DNA of 64,000 bases from Takashimella koratensis (GCA_003116875.1 BCKT01000004.1:1360891-1424890); one strand, 5' to 3'. Numbered from the stretch's first letter, positions 1 to 11,180 are shown. Numbers and translations are program-made. Notes: a model not told the origin generated them from the letters alone.

Positions 1-2
1 TA

Positions 3-122
3 CTGATTGTCGAGGAGAAGTTGGGCGAGGTGGTGGCAACGAGGAAGAGGGGAGAGGGAGGTGTCGAGGGGTCAGCAAAGGGGGTCGTCGCGTGGGGTAA
101 AGAGAATGGGTGGGTTGTGTAG
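3..122 (+). CDS. C-terminal end of a truncated gene (tentative)
   Basis: A reading frame open from the window edge runs to TAG at 120-122 and would encode about 39 residues ending in ...WGKENGWVV. It is charged and protein-like, and AT-richer sequence follows the stop. No family is recognisable from so short a piece. It may be the last exon of a gene that lies mostly outside the window, or a chance open frame. The true exon boundary cannot be seen. Confidence 0.3.
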   Translation: MIVEEKLGEVVATRKRGEGGVEGSAKGVVAWGKENGWVV

Positions 123-635
123 CCGTCTATCGGTTGTGATTAGTTTGGACTCTTGAAGTACGGATGCTCTCTGCTTGTTGTATACAGTAGTCAGTTCAAG
201 GTTGGAGGAACAAAACATTTAGGTTGTGATGTATAATCGTTTCACCATTCCAACCCTCGTCAGTCTTGGTCTTCGACACCATACTGCCGTAGTTGTAATC
301 GATACCAGAGTCAGTCTCCACCACACCATTCAGCATCGCCGGCCGTCCACATCCTACGACCCATTTCCAAAGTGCAGGTATCCATCTCTCTCCCTGAAAT
401 GCTATAGCAATCGAACAGAGGATGATGAGAACGGAATCAAGAGTAAAGAAGTAAAAAAATGAATACAAGCCACCCGTCCTGTAAGGGATACAGGTGAAAA
501 AAACGGGGAGGGAAGGCCTACTATCCAACCACACCAACGCCGACGACCACTCCAACCAACAAGACGACCAACGACCACCTGGTCGTCGTGTACTCGAAGA
601 AGGTGGATCGACACGCCATACCGCCGCTAGCCGCC
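123..635. other. Intergenic region between the left-edge gene and RPS24
   Basis: This is the presumed shared 3' flank of two convergent genes. Several short frames on both strands read as low-complexity peptides, and none looks like a gene. Nothing else is recognised here. Confidence 0.5.
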
Positions 636-1732
636 TTACTTCTTCTTGGCGGGCTCGCCGGCCTTCGTCTTTGCCTTTCCGCGAACCTAAGGAGCATCGC
701 GTCAGCGATGCGACGAGGGGGAAAAAGTGCGAGGGCGTGAGGGCGAGGTGGGAAATGGGGAAGAAAGGGAAATGAGACAATGAGGCTCACCTTCTTCGAA
801 CGGTTCTTGCGCTCCTTGCGGAGCTTGCGGGAAGCCTTCTCGATCTTGGCAGCGAGGCCGCTCTGCAAGGGATCAGCGTGGGTTCAGAATTGTAATATTT
901 CTCGAGTAACACTCCGTCCTGAATTCCACACTCTCATCGGTAACGATTCCGAGCGGCGCATCCATCCATGGTGACAGCATGCTCATCGACACCGATCCCA
1001 TCCACACCCATGATCCCCCATCCACTCTCGCAACCGATCAACCGTCCATCCATCCATCCTGACCAAGACTCACGCGGACGAGCCTGTACTTGGGCTCAAA
1101 CTTCTTCTGGCTCTCCTCGTCGTCGTAGATCAAGCCAAAACCCTGGGACGAACCGCCACCGAACTTGGTCTTGAGACCGAAGACGACGACCTGGGTAGGC
1201 TGAGCCTTGTAGAGGGTGGCGAGCTTCTCCGAGAGGTCCTTGCGGGACAAGTTGGCAAGGGTCGGGTGAGTGACGTTGATGACAAACTGCTTGCGGTTAA
1301 GCAAACGGTTCGTGATGAACTTGGAAGTGCGGATAGTGACGGGGCCGTTGGGGTCCTGGGTAGATGTCAGCGGTGGTTCTAGTTGATCTTTTGAACTCTA
1401 GACAACATGCGATCGTCTCTTCCACTTCTCTCAAACATCCTTCCAACCCTTCCTCTCGCGTGTCGAGATCGACGCAGACACAGTCGTCTACAGCATGCCC
1501 ACAACACGCTCATCCGCTCTCATGACACGACACAGTTCTCGCCATCGTTCTCTCGACTCCACTCTGTCTTTGTTTGATCCCCAACTCCCTTCCTCTCGCG
1601 ACCCGACCTTTCACACCTTTCTCTCTTTCCTTCTCTCTCGATCTCGCTACCATGCACCCATGCTGAAATCTCCCTCGCCATGTTCCCTCGCGATACTGTG
1701 TATTCCTCCTCTCGGTGCTGGAGACTTACCAT
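636..1732 (-). CDS. RPS24: 40S ribosomal protein eS24 (RPS24)
   Basis: eS24 is a structural protein of the small ribosomal subunit. Four exons are read on the minus strand: 1732-1730, 1355-1074, 862-791 and 686-636. They sum to 408 nt and give 135 residues, the usual eS24 length. The core is diagnostic: [18 protein letters not shown], then [14 protein letters not shown], and the lysine/arginine-rich [11 protein letters not shown] near the C-terminus. The first exon holds only the ATG, with GTAAGT directly after it. The first intron is the longest (374 nt), as often seen in fungal ribosomal protein genes. The start is fixed because the next exon reads straight into conserved sequence. The gene is divergent from the CREG-like gene, about 450 bp away. 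Confidence 0.96.
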
Positions 1733-2182
1733 GCTGGGCGACCTTTTAGTGAAGACTAGATGGATGAGTGAGAAAGAACAAGACAAAGTAAAAGTTTCTA
1801 TACTGGCACACCGCTCGGGGGGGTACAGTCAAAGCTGAGGAGACAAACGGATTTGGTTCCGTCGAATGGGGGTCTACGGTGAGCAGGCGCAAACACACAG
1901 TGTGGCAGCCATCCCACCCAGGGCGTAGGGATTTTCGACCCAAGCCTCGGAGTTTCGCGGCGATTTGAAAGGGTTGTCGAGTGGCGACCACGAGTGCTCC
2001 CAAGGTGGCACTTTCAATTTTGAATTGCGGAGACCCCAGATGACTCCTTTCGGCCGGTTAATCGGGAATCGACCAAGTGAGATAGATGCTCATCGCTGCT
2101 CGAGACCTCCCGGTATCTCTATGTCTCTGCTCATCGAGAGACATCTCAACCTTGTATCTTCACCTTCAGTCCACCATTTACC
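1733..2182. promoter_or_regulatory. Divergent intergenic promoter region, RPS24 / CREG-like gene
   Basis: A 450-bp region lies between two divergently transcribed starts and must hold promoter elements for both. It contains a C/G-rich patch (ctcgggggggt near 1815) but no motif I can assign to a factor with confidence. Confidence 0.5.
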
Positions 2183-3404
2183 ATGAAATTCGGTCTACCG
2201 CTCTCCCTTGTCCTAGCGGCCACCTCGTCCCTCGTCTTTGCCGCTCCGACGCACCCTTCCCCAGCCCACCGTGAGACCCTCGAGGAAGCAGGTGAGCCCT
2301 CCCCTGGACCTCTTGGGCCCTCCCTTCCCTCAGTAGGTCGGACGCTCGACCACTAACATACACACTCTCTGGTCCATGGGTGTAGCTGTGAACGTGCGGA
2401 AGCTTCTACATGAGGTGACGACGGGGACGATGGGGAGTGTCTTCCCAGCAGGCTCAACTAATGGTAATGAAGGTGAGTTCAATTTTTTAAGCAGTTGAGG
2501 AACGCAATGGCGGTAGACCGTTGAAGTGCGGTATGTTGACATTTACAGGCCGCCCTTTTGCATTGATGGACGTGGGTATCTCATCTTGAATTCTCTCCTG
2601 ACTGCTGTATCACTAACGCTTGCTCTTCGCACCACCTTCGCACCATCATTTTTTGTTTAGTCCCGTACGTCGTCATCTCCTCTCCCTCATGCCCCAACAC
2701 TGACCTCTTCCTTCCCCAGATGCCCCCTGCCACTCTCCTACATCCTTGTCATTCATCACCTTCCCTATCAGCCAGACTGCGCACAACATCATCTCGGACC
2801 CGATGCACCATGCGACCTACACGATCCAGATGCCGGTCGTTCGTGGGGTTTCCGAGTTCGGCCGAGCGCGGGTGGCGTTTATCGGTGTGAGTTTGGTACT
2901 GTCACCTTAGTAGTTGCAAGAGAAACAACTGGGATATTCTACTTGCTTCCAAGGCCAAGCGAACAGCTTTTCAGTGCTGAGCAAAGGCTTTTGGTCATTC
3001 GACTTCTGTTTTGCTCAAGATCATCCGCTGATATTTGTAGAACCTCACCCTCCTCCACGACGTGAGCGAAGAGGAAGATACCCGCCTCGCCACTTGTTTC
3101 ACACAATACCACCCCGACGCTAAATGGTGGCTCCCCAATGACCCAGACGGGGCACATACGAGCTACTGGTCTCGTCTTGATATCCACGATATCTACTACG
3201 TCGGCGGGTTTGGATCGTGAGTTGCGGATGAGACGTGGCCCGCTCGGCACTACGACACTTGAATGGAGGTGTGCCTTTGTGCCCACGCTGATGCGTTCTC
3301 TGGTGGCCTCGTCCAGTACTCACTACGTTGGGCATATCCCTGTCGAGCTGTTCGCCAACACGGCGGAAGAGCCCCAGAGCTCAACCCAATGGATCGCGGC
3401 GTAG
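2183..3404 (+). CDS. Secreted CREG-like protein (FMN-binding split-barrel fold)
   Basis: Proteins of the CREG family are secreted or endolysosomal glycoproteins with a pyridoxamine-5'-phosphate-oxidase-like split barrel. Their enzymatic role is unclear. The exons are 2183-2291, 2386-2472, 2549-2571, 2661-2664, 2720-2886, 3041-3216 and 3317-3404, giving 217 residues. A clear signal peptide starts the protein (MKFGLPLSLVLAATSSLVFA). The conserved core follows: GSVFPAGS, GRPFALMD, FPISQTAHN, NLTLLHDVSEEE, then FTQYHPDAKWWLPNDPDGAH and YYVGGFGSTHYVGHIPVELF. The fourth exon is only TCCC. It is flanked by a consensus acceptor and donor and restores the frame. A model without it, using a weaker GTATCT donor at 2576, would give DVDAPC instead of DSHAPC. 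Family assignment is firm; cellular function is not. Confidence 0.88.
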
Positions 3405-3753
3405 CCTTACTGTCTTTCTCTACTTTGTACCTCCTACATATCATCATAGCTTAGAATCTCCTTTTCTGCTTATTTTCATCGCTCTGGGCCATGCATTCTC
3501 GCGCTTGCTATCCTGCTTTATCGTATTCGATGCTGGATGCAGATCTCGTAGCCTCCGATTGATCGTTGCCACTCCACGTGGTCGAGGTTGACAATCAGGC
3601 ACGACCAAAGACCCGGAAAGTTTGACTTGCATTACCATAACTCTTGAGCGCGCCGTCATCCATACCTTCACGAAGCCGACCATTGACTCGGTACGGCTAA
3701 ATCGAGTGCATAGCTACATCTCGGTGTCTATCGACTCATTGCGACCTCTCATC
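3405..3753. other. Intergenic region, CREG-like gene / BCD1
   Basis: About 350 bp between two genes in the same direction. It should hold the terminator of the upstream gene and the promoter of BCD1. No specific element is recognised. Confidence 0.45.
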
Positions 3754-5350
3754 ATGACAGGCTCGTCCCTCGTTCCGCACCCGTCGCTACCGGCCAAACC
3801 CGTCTCTCTTCGCGACTCGACTCAACCGCACCCATCCAACACTACCACCTCCACCACCTCATTCCCTCTTCCCTCCTCCTCTTCCTCCACTCTTCCACCT
3901 CCCACTCTTGCCTCCTCTTCCCGCTCATCAACCTGCGCTCTGTGCTCCAACGTTGCGAAATACACATGTCCGCGTTGTTCCCTCCGTACGTGTTCTCTCG
4001 CCTGTTCTACCGCGCATAAATCTCAATCCGGCTGCAGTGGTCAACGTGATCCGGCGCGGTATGTTCCATTACGGGACTATGACCAAGCCCGATGGGACGG
4101 AGACTATGTGTGGCTCGAGGAAGGACGGCGGAAGGTCGCTGAGTGGGGGGAAGGGATAGATACCGCCGAGTTGGGGCCGGAAGGGGGCGTGGGGAGAGGT
4201 GGCAGAGGAGGGAGAGGTGGGAGTAGAGGAAGAGGAGCGGGAAGAGGGAGAGGAGGTGCGGTGACAAAAGGCGGAAGAGGGAATAAAGCAGATGCATTGG
4301 CGTGGAGGTTGAGAGGAGTAGGTGTACATGTGGATTTCTTGCCAGAGGGGATGCAGAGAAGGAAACAAAACCAGTCGAGCTGGCATGCCAAGTGAGTGTA
4401 CTCTGTTGGTCGTGGGTCTTTCCTGGCCCGCTTTACATTGCTGAAGTTGATGATATACATCCTTACTAACCGTCTACAGATCCAAAACCATCTATCTAAC
4501 AATCCAAGCTCTCCTCCCTCCTTTACCCGACTCTTCCACCCCACGGGAAATCATCTTCCCCCGACACCCTCTTTCCTCTCCACTATCTACCTCCCTCGAC
4601 GGACACACCTCGGCCCTCTCCCCGTTCGTCGTGGTACTACCGTACCATCCTCGGCCTATTCGCCGACCTCGTGTTCCGTTCCGACCAACCACTGAGGCTT
4701 CTGTTGAGGTCTCCGCGGTCTCCGCTGAGGGTTCGGGCTCGACATTGAACCCCGAATCAAACCCAGTGCCAGAGGTCCAGCGTCGACAAGGAGTTTCTTA
4801 CTTCTTCCCGCCTCTAGATCCTTCAACTCCCTTTGTCGAAGCCTTGGGCGGAACGGCATTCATCGAGTTTCCGACGTTACATATCATCCCGCAGCTCGAA
4901 TGGGACGAGCGAGTGAGGAAGGGAGAAGTCGAGGTCGTGCCGCTTGTACCGCCCGAGGATCTGGGACGGTGGGGTGGGAAAAGGGCGCGAGGGGATGGGC
5001 AGGGCGGTGGAGATGGAGATGGAGATAGGGATGGAGAGAGCACAAGTGCTGGGAACGAAGGGAAGAAGGGGAAAGTTGAGAACGATGAGGAAGAGGCGAG
5101 GGGTTTGGCTGGACTTGGGGATTACGCTTCGGACGAGGAAGTGGATGGCGGTGAAGATGACGATGACGATGGGGGATTGGAGGATCACGACGTAATTATA
5201 GACGATACTGACGACCACGGCGAAGACGATAACGAAACCGACGAAAACGAGGATATGGACGTGACTCACCTAGTTCCACCTGAGATGGCGGAAGCCGTGG
5301 TCCAAGCCCTCGTTGCGGATTTCCCAATCCCTGACACTGAGCAGGCATAA
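3754..5350 (+). CDS. BCD1: Box C/D snoRNP assembly factor BCD1 (zf-HIT protein)
   Basis: BCD1 (ZNHIT6 in humans) is needed for stability and assembly of box C/D snoRNPs in the nucleus. Two exons, 3754-4391 and 4480-5350, give 502 residues; the 88-nt intron has a CTAAC branch site. A HIT-type zinc finger lies at about residues 60-95 (CALC...CPRC...TCSLAC...H...C). It is followed by RYVPLRDYDQARWDGDYVWLEE, cut here only by composition, which is typical of the family. At about residues 145-175 there is a Gly-Arg-rich block with RGG-like repeats, and the C-terminal third has a long Asp/Glu-rich tail (about 5086-5270). The start chosen is the first ATG before conserved sequence; an upstream in-frame CTG/ATG extension to 3622 looks like 5' UTR. 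Identification rests on the finger and the segment after it. Confidence 0.85.
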
Positions 5351-5550
5351 CCCTCGCTCCAACTTGTTGGTCCGTTCGGTTGAAAGGTCAACGGAAATCC
5401 ATTTAGATCTTGGTTTGACGTTGACCATGACAGTCGAGTTCGAGGATAGATATGCTCTGTGTGTAGAGTCCATTAATCTACATCTTGGAGTTATGATACA
5501 ACATATAGCTATGCAGACATGTCTTATATGAATATGCGACTAACAAGCTT

Positions 5551-6672
5551 TTACTCTCTCCTCACAGTCTTACTCTCCCCCAACCGCACTTCCTCCTTCT
5601 CCAACCCTCTGACCCGCTTCCATTCCCTCCTCTGCCGCTTGATACTCTCCAACCTCCTCACTTGCCCATGGGTAAACTTCATCCCTGCTCTCTTTGCTTC
5701 TCGATCAAAAGCCTCGTCCATTGTTCGTAACCAATTCCTACCTACTGCTTCCCAGCCCGCCAACCACTCGCGAGATCTATCCAAGACCATTTTCTCTTTC
5801 CCACTCTCGCTCACATCTCCACTTTCGTTTTGCTGTCCTCGTCGTCCTCTTCCCCTCCCCTCTTTCACTACCTTCTTCCCTTGCCCTTCGCTCCCATCTA
5901 ACCGCCTCCAAAAGTCCATCTCAGCTCTCACTTCCTCCAACCCCTCCACACACTTCCTTCGCGAGACTGTACGCCTCTCCCGCGCTCGGAGTCGGTTATG
6001 AATCATCATGCTGATCCCTAGTGGTTGGGGTTTGAGACGAGGAAGAGGCGGGTTGAACGATGTCGGGCGGAGGAAGGAGCATGTGAGTCTAGGTCGGGCG
6101 GGGGGTGTTGGGGTGGATGAGTCGCTTTGGGTCGAGCGTGACGAGCGACGGACGAGGTCGGTCGCTGCGGCGGATTCGAGGCGTTTGAGAGAGGATGTAT
6201 CACCTATCATCGATTTTGATCCGTTACTCCTAACCTCATATTCGTCCCTCCTACCGAGCGCAGCAACGAGTTTCGACTGCAGCTCGTAATTTCTCTCTAG
6301 CAGCGCCGCGACCCTTGGCGCCGAAGTGAGTTTCCTCCCCCTTTTCCACTCGCCGACGACCGATTCGCGCAAGGCCGGGAAGGGCGGATTGGATCGTGGG
6401 CCAAGGAAACGGAGAAGGTGTCGGTAAAGGTGGAGGGTCGGGGCGGTGTGTTGTGGGTCTCGAAAGAATGGCAGAGCCCTAGGGACAGGTGGTTGAGATG
6501 AGGATGATGCGGGCGGTGAGGGTGACGATGGAGGGAGTGACTGAGGGGTCGACGAAGGGGCGACAGGCTGGGACGGACCGCCGCGACGAGGGAGAACGAT
6601 AGGAATAGGTGAAAGGTAGTTAGGGAGCACGGGGACGAGTCGCGGTAATACAACTTTGCGACCTCGACCCAT
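5551..6672 (-). CDS. LYR-motif protein, Cup1-like candidate
   Basis: A single exon encodes 373 residues. LYR proteins mostly act in mitochondria, binding acyl carrier protein and helping assemble respiratory or Fe-S complexes. At about residues 80-140 the protein has an LYR-type start (LYRHLLRFLG), then a Trp-Lys-Arg segment and a helix-like stretch (RVAALLERNYELQSKL), which fits a Complex1_LYR-like domain. The C-terminal half is very basic, rich in Arg/Glu and predicted helical, as in the fungal Cup1-like subgroup. The N-terminus (MGRGRKVVLPRLVPVLP) is basic and without acidic residues and could be a mitochondrial presequence. The gene is convergent with BCD1 and divergent from the GAF-domain reductase, 238 bp away. 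The subgroup assignment is inference. Confidence 0.7.
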   Translation of the reverse strand: MGRGRKVVLPRLVPVLPNYLSPIPIVLPRRGGPSQPVAPSSTPQSLPPSSPSPPASSSSQPPVPRALPFFRDPQHTAPTLHLYRHLLRFLGPRSNPPFPALRESVVGEWKRGRKLTSAPRVAALLERNYELQSKLVAALGRRDEYEVRSNGSKSMIGDTSSLKRLESAAATDLVRRSSRSTQSDSSTPTPPARPRLTCSFLRPTSFNPPLPRLKPQPLGISMMIHNRLRARERRTVSRRKCVEGLEEVRAEMDFWRRLDGSEGQGKKVVKEGRGRGRRGQQNESGDVSESGKEKMVLDRSREWLAGWEAVGRNWLRTMDEAFDREAKRAGMKFTHGQVRRLESIKRQRREWKRVRGLEKEEVRLGESKTVRRE

Positions 6673-6910
6673 GGTCGACGGATCGAAGTGGGTAGCTGTC
6701 GCTCGGGTTGAGATAAGACACAGACGAAGTGAAGAGATGAATGGACGGACCGAGGCAATGAGATTGGAGATTGCATATCGATATCGGTTCGTGATTCAGG
6801 CACGAAGAAGGGAGATGGGATGACCTATTTCAACTCGCATTCGTGTCCTCCGTTCTCTCTTGTCTCTTGTCTTTCTTTGCCTCAAACTCCCCCCGACAGT
6901 ATCCACGACC

Positions 6911-7914
6911 ATGCCCCACGCAGATACAAGTCTCGTTCCCGAAGGTATCGATACGTGAGTCGTTTTTCTTCTCCTCCCTCACTCCTCGTTTTTCCTTGTC
7001 ATGTCTAGATCAAATCACAAACTCTCGCCTCACTTGGTTTATCACCTTTCTCATCTACTTCACTTCCCCGACTCCTCTCTTGCTCGATCCCACTCTGACT
7101 CGTTTCCCTCGCCGGCTACAGTAAACCCGCATTCTACGCACACGTCCAAACCCAGTTGCTCTCATTACTCGAAGGTCATCGGTTCTGGGTCTCCAATCTC
7201 GCCCAGGCTTCCGCACTCCTATACCATTCCTATGCTGGGTCGCCCTTGTATGGGACTGTAGTTGGACAAGGCGGGAGTCAATCCCCCGTAGTCAACTGGT
7301 GTGGTAAGTCTCTGCCTCGGCTCCACTTACCGAGATCTAAACTCACTTCTCGTGCTCCGATTCAAGATGTGGTCATAGGTCACGATAGCGTGTGATCTGG
7401 AATCACTGACATCTCCCAGGCTTCTACATCCACCCTCCGACTACCGACCCAACCAACGGCCAAACCTCAAAGCTCGTATTGGGTCCTTACCATGGTCGAC
7501 CGGCATGTATCACGATCAACCCCGTTGCTGGTCGGGGGGTATGTGCGGACGCATTCGTCACTGAACGAGGGGTTGTCGTTCCTGATGTCGAAGCCTATCC
7601 GGGCCACATCGGTAAGTCCAGCTCCTTTCCCCTCGAGATTAGGTCGGGGCTTTTGCTAATCCATCCGCTCCACTGTCGCATTCGTTGCTGTTCCCTCCAC
7701 GTTGTTGCTTGGCGTGCGGTGTACGGTTGCAGCCTGTGATGGAGACACGAAATCGGAAATTGTCCTCCCGCTTCGACTCGGCCCCAAAGACGGATCAAAG
7801 ACCGTCGGTGTACTGGACCTCGACTCGACCGTGCTCGCGACGTTTGATGAAGACGATCTGAGAGGGCTTGAAGGGGTCGTGTCGATCTTGGCAGAGAGCA
7901 TGGACTGGGTGTGA
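6911..7914 (+). CDS. Free methionine-R-sulfoxide reductase (GAF domain)
   Basis: fRMsr reduces free methionine-(R)-sulfoxide using thioredoxin and protects against oxidative damage. The exons are 6911-6954, 7122-7303, 7420-7611 and 7733-7914, giving 199 residues, close to the yeast enzyme (YKL069W). A single GAF domain fills the protein. Signature segments include NLAQASALLYHSY, VNWCGFYI, LGPYHGRPAC, GRGVCADAF, VPDVEAYPGHIACDGDTKSE and GVLDLDS. The three cysteines expected for catalysis are present at about C105, C117 and C141. The last pair keeps the 24-residue spacing of the yeast protein, and the first pair has a two-residue insertion. The first intron (167 nt) is the longest. Confidence is high because both sequence and gene length fit. 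Confidence 0.93.
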
Positions 7915-8603
7915 TAGATTGGGCGAGGACGTAAACTCCTAGAGTCGATGGGTTTACTTGATGGTGATAAGACATTGATGATCGACGGAAGGCTGTGAAG
8001 CCATGACACGGGTCTACGTGACGAGATAGATGTAGGTAGCGAAGAAGGAGCGGAGCATTGATAGTATCAATATCGATTGCATATACAAGCGTTTTTTGAT
8101 GTACTTCTGAACACTCAACGACGGTAATCAACATAAGACCTAGAGTCTTGCGAGTCTTGCAAACTATCAATGAACACAATAGACTTTGGCGGGTGGGTGT
8201 AGGCTACACATTTTATCTGTTTGATAACAGAGAACGATGACCACAGAATTTGCCGAAAAAGAGAGAACAGATGTCGCGAATCGGTGAGATATTGGAGACA
8301 AGAGATGAAAGCGTGGCGCTAGGCGAAGAGATATGGATGGAGACAGGCAGGCGGAACGAGACGTGGATTGGTGATACAGAAAGAGAGAGAATGAGAGAAC
8401 GAACAGGCGGAGACAAGTGGTCGTTGAACGTAGTTGTGAGCGGGCGAAATCGAACAAGATCGTAGCAGGGTCGTAGATACAGAGCAGAAGCAAGAGATCC
8501 GAGACGATTCGAGTGAGGGGAATGATTTGCGAATCGATAGGGGTGTGTAGGCATAACCGAGTGGCAGACCAAACCTCAGGCCTGCGGCCTTGAACTTCAG
8601 AGA
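7915..8603. other. Intergenic region between convergent genes
   Basis: This is a 3' flanking region shared by the reductase gene and the His-rich membrane protein gene. The plus strand is A/G-rich between about 8240 and 8470. The long frames here are compositional and have no protein-like features. Confidence 0.45.
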
Positions 8604-9300
8604 TCACCACAACGCACAGGCCCGTTGTGCCGCAAAGACAAACATGGGTATCGCGAACAAGTCAACGACAATCATGGACGCGACGAGTTCAGATCGATTT
8701 GAGCAGATTCGAGCGAGGACGGCGTGGAAAGCGACGACGATGGAGGCGTAGAGGAAAACGAGGGTGGTGATGAGTTCGCTAAAGGGTTCAGTGGTCAGCT
8801 CGGGCTCAGGAGAAGGGGGAGGGAGAGTGGTAGGGAGAAGGTGAGGGAAAACATGAGAAATGATTTACCGGTTGAAGAAGGGGTAAATCCATGATCGGAG
8901 CATGAGGATAGAGAGGAATGACAGGATCAAGAAGGAGAAAGAGGTCTCGAGCCATGGTAATAATCGTCGTTTCCCTGTAATCGAGAAGTCAATGGTTAGT
9001 ATAGGTGCTTACAGCTCATAGTGGCAGGGGAGGAGGAAGCGTGGCAGGAAATGGTGTAGGAGTGGAGAGAGGGAGGAGGGACTCACGGCCATCGACCTGT
9101 GCCTCGACGTCGTGCAGCTGTGACAACTGGGGTTGGTTCTGCTTCTGGCCACTGACGGGGTGCAAGTGGTCCTCATGTTCGTGGTCATCGTGTTCGTGTT
9201 CATGGTCGTGCTCGTGGGTCTCGAGGGAGTGAGGGTATACCGGGTCGGGGTGATGAGCGTGCATACGGACTTGCACGCCCGCACTTTGCTCGTTCGACAT
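8604..9300 (-). CDS. Small membrane protein with His/Asp/Glu-rich N-terminus
   Basis: Not recognised as a known family. Three exons (9300-9087, 8974-8869, 8778-8604) give 164 residues with consistent phases. Residues about 15-50 are rich in His, Glu and Asp (a run such as HEHDHEHEHDDHEHEDH), which could bind divalent metals. Three hydrophobic segments follow: about SFSFLILSFLSILML, ITTLVFLYASIVVAF and MIVVDLFAIPMFVFA. The protein ends in RACALW. The topology suggests a small three-helix membrane protein with a cytosolic or lumenal metal-binding tail. No transporter motif is visible, so any role in metal handling is inference. Upstream lies the 2.9-kb repeat-rich non-coding stretch. Confidence 0.72.
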
Positions 9301-9547
9301 GTTGAGATGCGAGAGCGGTAGGTTTGGATTGAGGGATAGGTAGGTTGGGAGCGACTAGGTCGGTGTTTACGTCGTCGGTGAATCGTGCCTCGAGGTACGC
9401 TTAGGTCAAAGGTTGAATGGGGTAACGAGCGACGCAGTGCGGCTGAGTTATCGAGAATGGGAGATGTAGATGGGTTAATGAGATATGTGTTGACGCAGCG
9501 GTGAAGAGGGCACTGGAGAAGACGATGTTGTGGATGGTGTATCGGTG

Positions 9548-9592
9548 AGGTCGGTGAGTGGGTCGGTCGGTGGGTCGGTCGGTGGGTCGGTG
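9548..9592. repeat. GGTCGGTCGGTG tandem repeat
   Basis: About three to four imperfect copies of a 12-bp unit built from ggtcggtg words. It lies 5' of the His-rich membrane protein gene. No function is evident. Confidence 0.8.
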
Positions 9593-10459
9593 AAAATAAG
9601 TGGTCGTGTGCTACGTGTGCCGTGCCGCGTTGCCCGACGCTCGCCCGACCACAACAATAAGCTAAAGATGCGTCGTGAGAAAAGGGGTCCTTGGATACTT
9701 TGGGTGTGCTTTGGGCGTTTGAGTGCGGCTTCACTTGGCCGTCCGTAGTCGTGTCTCTCGCACCTGGTTCACCGTAGTTTCCGTAGCTCGCTCGCGGTCC
9801 AGGGTGATTCGGGTCTGTGCTCTCTCCCTGGCCCCTCTGGGTACGAGGTGAAGGAGGGGGTCGGTTGATGTATGTCTGATTAATTGGGCCCTGCCCGTCG
9901 CAGTCGCAGTCGTTGATGGCGCAGTCGACCCAGCTGTGTAGCGGGGAGAGGCTAGGGTGTGTCTGAAGAGGAGGACCAAGGGGGGGTTGTGGTGTGGAAA
10001 GTGGTGGGTGGGGTCGTACTGTAGGTCGCCGCGTTCGGTGAATCGGGTCAACGACAATCACGGTCTCCTGCGAGCCATAAAAAATGTATCGGGTTCGACC
10101 AACCCGACCACTCATGCGCAGTCGAGAAGATGGAAAAAAGAGATGAGGTGAGAGGGGTTTGGAACTGCGCAGTCGAGCGAGAGGTTGAGAAAGCTATTTT
10201 GGATACAACTGGAGTTGGTGCCGTCGGTCGGTCGGTGACGAGGGCGCGGAGAGGAAGTAGGGGGTAAAGGGTTTAGGGGGTAAGGGAGGACTCAGTCCTG
10301 ATTCCCGCGGCGTGGTGGGCGGCAGGGACGAGCACGAGGGTAGAGGCAAGGGCGAGAAGGGCGACAGCCATCCATCACCTGGTGGATGGATTGATGGAAG
10401 AGGAGGGAGAGCAAGTGACAATGTGGATCAACGACGAACTGCGCAGGTCGAAACCGAGC

Positions 10460-10510
10460 CGGGGGAAGGGAGGGGGAGGGGAGGGGAGGGGAGGGGAGGG
10501 GGAGGGGGGA
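10460..10510 (+). repeat. G-rich GGGGA repeat, possible G-quadruplex
   Basis: A run of gggga/ggggga units, with at least eight G-tracts of three or more separated by single A residues. On the plus strand this satisfies the usual G-quadruplex pattern. It lies in a stretch with no recognised gene. Confidence 0.8.
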
Positions 10511-11180
10511 AGCGGGTGGCGAGAGAGCAAGCAGGAGATGGGAAAGGCGGCTGCGGCAAAGGATAAGGATTAGCGCACGGGTGGGGGTGCACGGGTACTG
10601 CTTGACTCACTCGGTCTTCTCGGTCAGTCTCTCGCATCAGCTGAGAGACGGCTGAGACGGGTGAGGGGGGTCGGTTACCACACCTTCGTCAGTGGCAAGC
10701 AGGGTCTTGTGCATGAGATAGGCATATCGTAGGCACTCCTCTGCTTGCTCCTCTCCTCCCTGCTTGCTTTGCTTACGCCAATTCATCGGATCTACCCGTG
10801 TGGTCGTCACCCGGTTCCCTCTTCCCTTTGACTGCGTTGGCTTTTCTTCGCTTCGCCACCGGGTGTTACCTTATGCTCCCCACCTGGCGTCTAGCGCTGG
10901 AAAACCGTAGCGCTCTATCTGGTCCATCCGGTGGTCTGTGGGCCGTGGGCCGTGGTCTGTGGTCCAATTAGGCGCTTGGAGCAAGAAGGCAAGACCCGAG
11001 TCGACCGACCCAGTCGACGTTTGCTGACACCTGACCCTGTGGCGTCGGTGGCGTCGTAGGTAAAACGAAAAAAAAATACCCGCTCACTACCAAAAGGTGA
11101 AAGGTCCGAGTAGGGATAACGGCTGGAGGTGCCGTCTCGTGCGACCTACTGCGGACGCAGTCGTAGTCGGTCCCAACCTC

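Noticed and set aside
9009..10115. Minus-strand open frame of 368 residues
   Set aside because: Its sequence is Pro/Ser/Thr/Arg-rich and compositional. It overlaps the first exon of the small membrane protein in another frame, and that exon has a better start, splice sites and hydrophobic helices.
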